A stretch of 64,000 nt of DNA. It comes from JAGXQV01 sp964505475 (lineage in GTDB: Bacteria > Pseudomonadota > Gammaproteobacteria > Burkholderiales > Sulfuricellaceae). Made by a program: the position numbers and the translations under genes. The DNA is taken from the NCBI GenBank assembly GCA_964505475.1, contig CAZDIJ010000002.1, positions 1 through 64,000 of the forward strand. The letters are read 5' to 3'. The notes below the pieces were generated by a model. That model was given only the letters and a program-made list of their open reading frames with translations, was not told where the DNA came from and made no database searches. Shown here piece by piece: positions 56,886 through 64,000 of this stretch; the stretch's first letter is position 1; every line of letters begins with the position of its first letter.

Positions 56886-58078
56886 GGCGCGGCTCCCCCC
56901 AGATAGGGCATGATCGCCGCGACCGCCTGTTCGGCTGCATTTTGCTTCAATTCCCGGCGCAATTCGGCGAACTGCCGGAGCAATTTCGCATTCACCAGCG
57001 GATCGCCGATCACGTTCAACAAGGCTTGCGCCAGGTTGTCGGGGGTGGCGTCATCCTGCAAGATTTCCGGCACGATGAAACGCCCCGCCAAAATATTGGG
57101 CAACCCCACATAGGGCAAATATCCCTTGCGTTTCATGATGCGGTAGGAAGACGGCGACATCTTATAGGTGATTACCATCGGACGCATCAGCAGCGCGGCT
57201 TCCAAGGTGGCCGTGCCGGAGGCCACCAACACGGCATCCGCCGCGATCATTGCATCATGGGCATGGCCGAACAGAATGGTCAGCGGCAAATCCTGCGCCT
57301 TCAGCCGGTATAGCGCCTCCTCGAAAAAATTGCGGGTTTCGCGGCTGACCAGCGGCACCAGGAAATGAACCGCAGGATTTCGCGCCGCAATGGCTTGCGC
57401 GGTGCGAATATACAGTTCGGCCATATAATGCAATTCGCTCTGTCTGCTGCCCGGCAACATGGCGATTACGGTACAGTCCTGCCGCAGCTTGAGCTGTTCG
57501 CGCGCGGCAAAGCGGTTGGGATTTTCCGGCAGGAAATCGGCCAGCGGATGGCCGGTAAAGGTGCAAGGAATCTTTGCCGCATCGTACAACGGCTTTTCAA
57601 AGGGGAAAATCGCCATGACGTGGGAAGCCGCCCGCCCGATTTTACGGATACGCTCGCCGCGCCACGCCCATATCGACGGGCTGACATAATGGATGGTGGG
57701 TATCCCGCGCCGTTTCAGCACGGATTCCAGCTTCAGGTTGAAATCCGGCGCATCCACGCCGATGAAGACATCGGGCGGATTGTTCTTGAAATGGCGCATC
57801 AGTTTGCGCCGTATCCCGAGAATCTCCCGAAAATGGCGAAGCACTTCGATATAACCGCGCACCGCCAGCTTTTCCATGGGAAACAGCACCCGCATGCCCG
57901 TCGAGGCCATCTTGGGGCCGCCGATGCCGACGAATTCGGCAAGCGGCAGGCGACGCTTGAGTGCCGCGATCAAATGGGCGCCGAGCATATCGCCCGATGC
58001 CTCGCCGGCAACCAGGCCGACAATCACTTTTTTGTTGTGCGCGCCGTCCGGCGCGGCGAGAAATTCATCCATCGCCAC
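56882..58078 (-). CDS. lpxB: Lipid-A-disaccharide synthase
   Basis: 398 residues, GT19 family. It joins UDP-diacylglucosamine and lipid X. The N-terminal GLVAGEASGDMLGAHL, the VGIGGPKM motif, and C-terminal TLEAALLMRPMVITYK are characteristic. A GTG start with AGG upstream is used; an ATG two codons later is an alternative. It follows lpxA by 7 bases. Confidence 0.96.
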   Translation of the reverse strand: MAMDEFLAAPDGAHNKKVIVGLVAGEASGDMLGAHLIAALKRRLPLAEFVGIGGPKMASTGMRVLFPMEKLAVRGYIEVLRHFREILGIRRKLMRHFKNNPPDVFIGVDAPDFNLKLESVLKRRGIPTIHYVSPSIWAWRGERIRKIGRAASHVMAIFPFEKPLYDAAKIPCTFTGHPLADFLPENPNRFAAREQLKLRQDCTVIAMLPGSRQSELHYMAELYIRTAQAIAARNPAVHFLVPLVSRETRNFFEEALYRLKAQDLPLTILFGHAHDAMIAADAVLVASGTATLEAALLMRPMVITYKMSPSSYRIMKRKGYLPYVGLPNILAGRFIVPEILQDDATPDNLAQALLNVIGDPLVNAKLLRQFAELRRELKQNAAEQAVAAIMPYLGGAAP

Positions 58079-58085
58079 GGCGAAC

Positions 58086-58856
58086 CTAACGGATAATGCC
58101 GCGCGTCGAATGCGCCAGGAAATCGGCCAGCGCCTGGATTTCAGGGCAAGACTGCGCTTCCTCGGTCAATATCCGCCGCGCTTCTTCCAGGGTGAGGCCG
58201 GAACGGTACAAGGTCTTGTAGGCGCGTTTGATCCGGGTCGTCGTCTCGCTGGTGAAGCCGCGGCGTTTCAAGCCCTCGGCATTGATTCCATGGGGCCGCG
58301 CCGTGTTGCCTGCGGCGGTGACGTAAGGCGGAATATCCTTCAGCACGACGCTGCCCACCGCCGTAATGCAATGCGCGCCGACATGGCAAAACTGGTGCAC
58401 CCCGGTAAATCCTCCCAGGATGGCGAAATCGCCGACCTGTACATGTCCGGCAAGCTGGGCATTGTTGGCGAAGATAGTGTGGTTGCCGACCTGGCAGTCA
58501 TGCGCCACATGGACATAAGCCATGATCCAGTTGTCGTCGCCGATGCGCGTCACCCCGGCATCCTGCGCCGTGCCGCAATTGAACGTGCAAAATTCGCGGA
58601 TGACGTTGCGGTCGCCGATTTCCAGGCGGGTCGGCTCATCCTTGTATTTCTTGTCCTGCGGCACTTCACCCAGCGATGAAAACTGGAAAATCCGGTTGTC
58701 CCTGCCGATGCGGGTATGCCCGGTAATCACCACATGCGGGCCTATCCGGGTGCCTTCCCCGATTTCGACATGTTCGCCGATCACCGAATACGGACCGACG
58801 CTGACGTTATCGCCGAGCCGGGCGCCGCTATGGACGATGGCGGTCGGGTCGATCAT
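58086..58856 (-). CDS. lpxA: Acyl-ACP--UDP-N-acetylglucosamine O-acyltransferase
   Basis: 256 residues from MIDPTAIVHSGARLG (the ATG whose A overlaps the fabZ stop); eight upstream in-frame codons are part of fabZ. It has left-handed beta-helix hexapeptide repeats (IGEGTRIGPHVVITGHTRIG) and the catalytic His region (NWIMAYVHVAHDCQVGNHTI). It performs the first step of lipid A synthesis. Confidence 0.97.
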   Translation of the reverse strand: MIDPTAIVHSGARLGDNVSVGPYSVIGEHVEIGEGTRIGPHVVITGHTRIGRDNRIFQFSSLGEVPQDKKYKDEPTRLEIGDRNVIREFCTFNCGTAQDAGVTRIGDDNWIMAYVHVAHDCQVGNHTIFANNAQLAGHVQVGDFAILGGFTGVHQFCHVGAHCITAVGSVVLKDIPPYVTAAGNTARPHGINAEGLKRRGFTSETTTRIKRAYKTLYRSGLTLEEARRILTEEAQSCPEIQALADFLAHSTRGIIR

Positions 58857-59302
58857 CAGGCGATTTCCCGCTTGGCGCACATCAAATCCGCCTCGGCGAC
58901 GACCTGATCGGCCACCCGCGCTTCCGCCTTGTATTTCCAGATACCGCGCATTTGACGCTCGATCTTCACGTGCAAATGCAACTGGTCGCCGGGCAACACC
59001 GGTTTTTTGAAGCGCGCCCCGTCGATGCCGACGAAATAGAAAACCGAATCGTCATCTGGCATTTCGCCCATGGTCTTGAACGAAAGGATGCCCGCCGCCT
59101 GCGCCAGCGCTTCCATGATGAGCACGCCGGGCATTACCGGATGGTGGGGAAAGTGACCGACGAAAAACGGCTCGTTGATGGTGACGTTCTTGTAGGCGTG
59201 AATGCTCTCGCCAGGCACGCAGGAAACCACGCGGTCCACGAGCAGAAACGGGTAGCGGTGCGGCAAATGCTGCAATATTTCATGTATATCCATAGCGCTC
59301 AA
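58856..59302 (-). CDS. fabZ: 3-hydroxyacyl-[acyl-carrier-protein] dehydratase FabZ
   Basis: 148 residues, hot-dog fold, with EILQHLPHRYPFLLVDRV and the catalytic His/Glu of GHFPHHPVMPGVLIMEALAQ. The TTG at 59302 is preferred because AAGGA lies 8 bases upstream; the ATG at 59293 is the alternative. It lies between lpxD and lpxA. Confidence 0.95.
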   Translation of the reverse strand: MSAMDIHEILQHLPHRYPFLLVDRVVSCVPGESIHAYKNVTINEPFFVGHFPHHPVMPGVLIMEALAQAAGILSFKTMGEMPDDDSVFYFVGIDGARFKKPVLPGDQLHLHVKIERQMRGIWKYKAEARVADQVVAEADLMCAKREIA

Positions 59303-60345
59303 GATGGCTTTCCTTCCGATATGATCTGTTCCAGTTGTTTCACCCGTTCCGCCAGTTCGGTGAGATGGTGCAATTGAGCGGCATTTTTTAACCAGCTACG
59401 GTGCGGCAAGCAGGGTATCGACGACGTATAGGTGCCAGGCTCGGCAATCGACTTGGTGACCAGCGTGCCCACCGAGATATTGACGTGATCGGCGATCTCC
59501 AGATGGCCGACAATCATCGCGCTACCGGCCACCGTGCAATAGCGGCCGATCCGGGTGCTGCCCGCCACCCCGACGCAGCCGGCCAGGGCGCTATGCGCGC
59601 CGATATGGACGTTATGGGCGATCTGTATCTGATTGTCGAGCTTGACGCCCTCTTCGATCACCGTATCGTCCAGGGCGCCGCGGTCGATCGTCGTATTGGC
59701 GCCGATTTCCACGTCGTCGCCGACCAGCACCCGGCCGATCTGGGGAATTTTCAGCCACCGGCCTTGCTCGTTCGCCAAGCCGAAGCCGTCCGCGCCGATG
59801 ACCGCGCCAGAATGGACGATCACGCGCCGCCCGATGCGACAGTCATGATAAATCACCACGCGGGGATAAAGGTGGGTGTCATCGCCGATCGCCACCCGGT
59901 CGCCGATATGGCAACCACCTTCGATCACCGCGCCTGCCCCGATCTCCACCTCCCGGCCGAGCACCGTCAGGGGTCCGACGCTGGCGGTAGGCGCAATGCG
60001 CGCGCCCTCCCCCACCACCGCGCTCGGGTGAACGCCAGGCAGCGCCTTCTCCCGCGGATTCAGCAGGGAAACCGCCTTGGCGTAGCATGCATAGGGATTG
60101 TCCACAACGATACGGGGCAGCGCCGACAAATCCTTATCCCGCTTCCCGACGATCACCGCGCTGGCCTTGGTCGAGGCCAACTGTGAGCGATACTTGGAAT
60201 TGGCGACAAAGGTCAAATCACCTTCACCGGCATTTGCCAGGGTCGCTACCCGACGGATGGCCATGCTGCCGTCACCGGCCAATTCACCGCCGGTTTTTTC
60301 CGCTATCTCCGCCAGTGTATAAACCGGCCCGGCCTGCTCCCGCAT
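59299..60345 (-). CDS. lpxD: UDP-3-O-acylglucosamine N-acyltransferase
   Basis: 348 residues. The N-terminal uridine-binding domain (TLAEIAEKTGGELAGDGSMAIRRVATLANAGEGDLTFVANSKYRSQL) is followed by a hexapeptide beta-helix (IGDDTHLYPRVVIYHDCRIG) and a C-terminal helix (LHHLTELAERVKQLEQII). It is the third acylation step in lipid A synthesis. The end overlaps fabZ by 4 bases. It lies 7 bases after skp. Confidence 0.97.
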   Translation of the reverse strand: MREQAGPVYTLAEIAEKTGGELAGDGSMAIRRVATLANAGEGDLTFVANSKYRSQLASTKASAVIVGKRDKDLSALPRIVVDNPYACYAKAVSLLNPREKALPGVHPSAVVGEGARIAPTASVGPLTVLGREVEIGAGAVIEGGCHIGDRVAIGDDTHLYPRVVIYHDCRIGRRVIVHSGAVIGADGFGLANEQGRWLKIPQIGRVLVGDDVEIGANTTIDRGALDDTVIEEGVKLDNQIQIAHNVHIGAHSALAGCVGVAGSTRIGRYCTVAGSAMIVGHLEIADHVNISVGTLVTKSIAEPGTYTSSIPCLPHRSWLKNAAQLHHLTELAERVKQLEQIISEGKPS

Positions 60346-60352
60346 GGTGAGA

Positions 60353-60856
60353 TTACTTGTCCGCGAGCGCCTTCAGAACCTTGTCGGTAATGTCGATCTT
60401 GGAACTGAAATACACGGCGTCTTCCAGCACCAGATCGAATTTTTCCCGTTCCGCGATTTCGACGATGGTTTTCTTGGCGCGATCATGCACCAAGGCTAAT
60501 TCCTCGTTGCGGCGCAGGTTCAGGTCTTCGCGGAACTCGCGCTGGGCGCGCTGGAAATCGCGGTTCAGGTTGGCCAGATCACGTTCCTTGTTGCGCCGCT
60601 CGCTTTCGCTGCTGGTCATGCCTTCTTTTTCCAGGAAACTCTGCAACTCCTTGGCCTGTTTCGCCATTTTTTGCAATTCCTGGTCGCGCGAGGCGAATTC
60701 CTTTTCCAGCTTTTTCTGTGCCTTTATGGCGGGAGCCGCCTCGCGGAACACCCGGTCGGTATTGACGAACCCCATTTTCAGCTCGGCGGCGGAAACCCCG
60801 GCGGCTGCCTGCATCATCCAACCTGCAATCAAAATCGCCAACAATCTGTTCAACAT
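60353..60856 (-). CDS. skp: Periplasmic chaperone Skp (OmpH family)
   Basis: 167 residues with a signal peptide (ending near GVSAAE), then GFVNTDRVFREAAPAIKAQKKLEKEF and a long coiled coil of charged residues forming the tentacles. It holds unfolded outer-membrane proteins for the Bam complex. TAGGAGA precedes the ATG, 20 bases after bamA. Confidence 0.94.
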   Translation of the reverse strand: MLNRLLAILIAGWMMQAAAGVSAAELKMGFVNTDRVFREAAPAIKAQKKLEKEFASRDQELQKMAKQAKELQSFLEKEGMTSSESERRNKERDLANLNRDFQRAQREFREDLNLRRNEELALVHDRAKKTIVEIAEREKFDLVLEDAVYFSSKIDITDKVLKALADK

Positions 60857-60876
60857 CTTCTCCTAACCTATCACTA

Positions 60877-63153
60877 TTAAAATACGGTTCCCAGCAAAAA
60901 CTGGAACCGTTCGAGCTTGTCGCCATCCTTGGGGTTCAAGGGTTTGGCCAAGCTGAATTTCATCGGCCCCATCGGCGAAAACCAACTGACCGCCAAACCG
61001 GCGGAATAACGAATTTCGCTGGCATTGATCTTCTCGTCCTTACCGAACACCGCGCCGCCATCGACGAACGCGCTCATGCGCACGGAACGGTCGTTGCGCA
61101 TTCCCGGAAAGGGAAACAGCACTTCGACGTTACCCACCAGCCGGCGCGTTCCACCGTATGCATTGCCGTCGCTATCCTTCAGCCCGATGGTGCTGGTACG
61201 GTAGCCGCGCACCGAAGTGTTGCCGCCCGCATAGAAATTCTTGAAGAAAGGAAATTCCTTGTCGCCGTAGCTGCCTGCGACCCCCGCCTCGCCGTTCAGC
61301 ATCAAGGTGAAAGTCCGGCTGACCGGATAAAACCACTGATGCTGGTAGGACAACTTGTAATACTTCAAATCTCCGCCGGGCAGCCCGAATTCGCCGAACC
61401 CTCTCTGGTATATGCCTTCGGTCGGATAGGTGATGCTGTCGCGGCTGTCGCGCGCCAAGCCGGCGTCCAGGCGCAAGGTCGTATTCTTCTCGCCGAACTG
61501 GGCGACGTAATCCCGATAGCGCAGCGGACTGTCGGGAAATACGGTCAACGACAGGCTCTCCGCGGACAAGCCGAGGTTGAGGGTATCCAATTCGTTCAGG
61601 GGGACGCCGAAACGCACCCCGGCGCCGATGGAGTTCGTGTTGTACTTGGCGATCGACAGGCTGGTGGCGTTCACCTTGCGTTTGTACAAATCGAAGCCCC
61701 GGCTGATCCCGTCGACGGTGTAATAGGGGTCGGTAAACGACAAGGCGTAGACGGTATTGATCTTGCCCGAATTGACCTGCGCGCTTAGCTGGTTACCGCT
61801 GCCGAAGACATTGGCCTGGCTCACCGAACCGCTCAGAATCACCCCTTCAGAGCTGGAGAAACCGGCGCCCGCCATGATGCTGCCGGTGGGTTTTTCGCTG
61901 ATGGTGATGTTCATGTCGACCTGATCGGTGGTGCCGGGCACGGCGGGCGTCTCGACGTTGATGTCCTTGAAATAGCTCAAGCGTTCGAGACGCACGCGGG
62001 AGCGCGCGATCTTGTCGGCGGCGTACCAGCCGCCTTCCATCTGGCGCATTTCGCGGCGGATCACTTCGTCGCGGGTGCGGGTATTGCCGGCGATGTTGAT
62101 GCGCCGCACGTAAACGCGCCGTCCCGGATCGACGAAAAAAGTGAAGGAAGCCAGCCGCTTCTCCTTGTCGAGTTCCGGCACCGCGTTGACGTTGGCGAAG
62201 GCATAGCCGTCGTTGCCCAGCCGGTCGCTGATGGCCTTGTTCGACTTGGTCAATTTCTCGCGCGAGAAAACGTCCCCCGGCTTTATCTGGATAAGCTTGC
62301 GCAGCTCTTCTTCCGCGACCAGCATCTCCCCGCCCAGCTTGATGTCGGAAACGGTATATTTCGGCCCCTCGGCGATATTCAGGGTAATATAGATGTCCTG
62401 TTTTTCCGGGGTGATCGACACCTGGGTCGATTCGACATTGAATTCGAGATAGCCCTGATTCATGTAATGCGAGCGCAGGGTTTCCAGATCGGCCGCGAGC
62501 TTCTGCTTGGAATATTGATCGTTCTTGGTGAACCAGCTCATCCAGCCGGGTGTGCTCAACACCAGCAAATCGAGCAGATCCTTTTCCTTGAAAGCCTGGT
62601 TGCCGACGATGTTGATGGCGCGTATTTTTGCGACATCGCCCTCGTCGATGTTGAAATTGATCGCCACGCGATTGCGCTCCAGCGGCGTCACGGTCGTCGT
62701 CACCGTCATGGCATACTTGCCGCGGCTGAGGTATTGGCGCTTGAGTTCCTGTTCGGCCTTGTCGAGCAGCGACTTGTCGAAAATCCGCGATTCCGTCAGC
62801 CCGATCTGCTTCAGACCATCCTTCAGTTGCTCCTTGTTGAACTCCTTGAGGCCGACAAAATCAATTTGCGAAATGGCGGGACGTTCCTGTACCGTCACGA
62901 TCAGGACGTCGTTCTCCACTTCCAGGCGGACATCCTTGAAAAAACCAGTGGCGAAAAGCGTCTTGATCGCCGCCGCGGCTTTTTCGTCATCCAGTTTTTC
63001 CCCCACCTTGACCGGCAGGTAGTTGAATACCGTGCCGGCCTCCGTGCGCTGTATCCCTTCCACCCGGATATCCTTGATTATGAACGGCTCGAGCGCATAC
63101 GACGGCGCTGCGAAGAGTCCCAGCAGAATCAAGGAGAGAATTTTTGGCTTCAT
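60877..63153 (-). CDS. bamA: Outer-membrane protein assembly factor BamA
   Basis: 758 residues: signal peptide (ending LFAAPSYA), five POTRA domains (first EPFIIKDIRVEGIQRTEAGTV) and a 16-strand barrel with the VRGY motif (NTSVRGYRTSTIG) and the terminal strand signature LERFQFLLGTVF ending in Phe. It is the core of the Bam machine. Its start overlaps the rseP stop (ATGA). It has normal length and no missing domain. Confidence 0.98.
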   Translation of the reverse strand: MKPKILSLILLGLFAAPSYALEPFIIKDIRVEGIQRTEAGTVFNYLPVKVGEKLDDEKAAAAIKTLFATGFFKDVRLEVENDVLIVTVQERPAISQIDFVGLKEFNKEQLKDGLKQIGLTESRIFDKSLLDKAEQELKRQYLSRGKYAMTVTTTVTPLERNRVAINFNIDEGDVAKIRAINIVGNQAFKEKDLLDLLVLSTPGWMSWFTKNDQYSKQKLAADLETLRSHYMNQGYLEFNVESTQVSITPEKQDIYITLNIAEGPKYTVSDIKLGGEMLVAEEELRKLIQIKPGDVFSREKLTKSNKAISDRLGNDGYAFANVNAVPELDKEKRLASFTFFVDPGRRVYVRRINIAGNTRTRDEVIRREMRQMEGGWYAADKIARSRVRLERLSYFKDINVETPAVPGTTDQVDMNITISEKPTGSIMAGAGFSSSEGVILSGSVSQANVFGSGNQLSAQVNSGKINTVYALSFTDPYYTVDGISRGFDLYKRKVNATSLSIAKYNTNSIGAGVRFGVPLNELDTLNLGLSAESLSLTVFPDSPLRYRDYVAQFGEKNTTLRLDAGLARDSRDSITYPTEGIYQRGFGEFGLPGGDLKYYKLSYQHQWFYPVSRTFTLMLNGEAGVAGSYGDKEFPFFKNFYAGGNTSVRGYRTSTIGLKDSDGNAYGGTRRLVGNVEVLFPFPGMRNDRSVRMSAFVDGGAVFGKDEKINASEIRYSAGLAVSWFSPMGPMKFSLAKPLNPKDGDKLERFQFLLGTVF

Positions 63154-64000
63154 TGTAATTGTCCGGTAATCAGACGGTTAATATCGTTATAAAAGGCGAA
63201 CAGCATCAACGTCAGCAGGATGGCGATACCGATTTGCTGACCGATCTCCATGGTTTTCTCGGAGAGCGGGCTGCCCTTGATGATTTCCGCCATATAATAC
63301 AATAAATGCCCGCCATCCAATAAGGGCACCGGCAACAAATTCAGCACCCCCAGGCTGATGCTTATCAGCGCGAGGAAGCTCAGGTAGGCGACCCACCCCA
63401 TGTGCGCCGACTGGCCGGCATAGTCGGCGATGGTGATCGGACCGCTGATGTTTTTCCACGAAACCTGGCCGGCGACCATGCGGAACAGCATTTTCAGGCT
63501 GAAGACCGAGGTATCCCAAGTCTTCGCCAATGCCTTGGCGAAGGCCTGGTGCGGCGGATAGCGCACCTCGGTAATCAATGCCTTGAACATTTCCCTGTCG
63601 ATCAACGGGGACGCTCCGACCCTGCCGATATGCTTGCCATTGTCACTGACCGGAATAGGCGTAATATCGACCAGCAGCTCCTCGTCGCCGCGCAGGATGG
63701 CCACATGCAAGGTTTTTTGCGGATTTTGCCGCACCCATTGCACCCAATCCTCCCAGCGCCGGACGATCTGGCGGTTGACCGCCACGATCTCGTCACCCAC
63801 CTTGAGGCCGGCCTTGAGCGCCGCGCCGTCCGGCAGCAAGGCGCCGATCCGGGGAGCGATGTCGCTCTGAAAATGCACCAGACCGAGTTTTTCCAGGAAA
63901 TCGTTTTCCAGATCGTCGGAAGTAATGGCGCTGACGTCGAGTCTGCGCACCTCCAAGGCATGGCGCGGTGTTTCCACCTCGATTTCCAGGGTCGGGTTTT
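63150..64000 (-). CDS. rseP: Site-2 protease RseP, C-terminal part (5' end outside window)
   Basis: About 283 residues are visible; the frame is open to the window edge, so the HEXXH active site is not seen. A PDZ domain is present (ALKAGLKVGDEIVAVNRQIVRRWEDW). The membrane part has the second metalloprotease motif LLPVPLLDGGHLLYY, and further helices follow. RseP cleaves anti-sigma factors and signal peptides. It precedes bamA in the conserved rseP-bamA-skp-lpx order. Confidence 0.95.
   Translation of the reverse strand, partial: NPTLEIEVETPRHALEVRRLDVSAITSDDLENDFLEKLGLVHFQSDIAPRIGALLPDGAALKAGLKVGDEIVAVNRQIVRRWEDWVQWVRQNPQKTLHVAILRGDEELLVDITPIPVSDNGKHIGRVGASPLIDREMFKALITEVRYPPHQAFAKALAKTWDTSVFSLKMLFRMVAGQVSWKNISGPITIADYAGQSAHMGWVAYLSFLALISISLGVLNLLPVPLLDGGHLLYYMAEIIKGSPLSEKTMEIGQQIGIAILLTLMLFAFYNDINRLITGQLQ

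Overview
The window looks like the chromosome of a betaproteobacterium. Gene order and protein sequences point towards the Nitrosomonadales (Gallionellaceae or Sulfuricellaceae type); this placement rests on protein recognition and synteny, not on any search. GC content is high. Nearly all DNA is coding, mostly in long minus-strand operons with start and stop codons that touch or overlap. There is no prophage, insertion sequence or CRISPR array.

Layout. (1) 1-3228, plus strand: the end of a 2-oxoacid:ferredoxin oxidoreductase TPP-binding subunit, a GltD-like FAD/NAD(P) protein with an added 2x[4Fe-4S] domain, and an exported pentapeptide-repeat protein. (2) 3264-8955, minus: a tripartite RND efflux pump. 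It diverges from a plus-strand operon (9087-11864) of TetR regulator, patatin-like lipase and outer-membrane phospholipase A. (3) 11884-13928: an OmpR-type two-component system. A ~480-base intergenic region follows, then a cytoplasmic-looking EF-hand protein. (4) 15186-20506: radA, alr, dnaB and the rpsF-priB-rpsR-rplI ribosomal operon. (5) 20680-21329: a decayed MntA/HepT toxin-antitoxin pair carrying one +1 and one -1 frameshift. (6) 21442-24434: rlmB and rnr, then a divergent tRNA-Leu(CAG). (7) 24599-43555, minus: the conserved block ndk-rlmN-pilW-rodZ-ispG-hisS-yfgM-bamB-der-hfq-hflX-hflK-hflC-DUF2065-hisZ-purA. It is interrupted by a histidine kinase plus response-regulator/TPR pair between bamB and der, and by an unrecognised 386-residue protein between der and hfq. 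(8) 43657-47741: pyrG-kdsA-eno-ftsB. (9) 47937-49966, plus: feoA-feoB behind a good Fur box. (10) 49929-55755, minus: motA-motB-membrane methyltransferase-HDOD/GAF protein-GYF/pentapeptide protein-TrmH-family methyltransferase. (11) 55837-64000, minus: the outer-membrane and lipid A operon rseP-bamA-skp-lpxD-fabZ-lpxA-lpxB-rnhB plus a CopD-like membrane protein.

Most of the window is housekeeping: replication, translation, envelope assembly (Bam, Lpx, PilW, RodZ, FtsB), RNA metabolism, and histidine, purine and isoprenoid synthesis. The accessory and signalling genes are where something new is most likely: the two insertions in the ndk-purA block, the lipase operon facing the efflux pump, the EF-hand protein, and the motA-to-methyltransferase cluster. 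I see no complete system that I can call undescribed with confidence.
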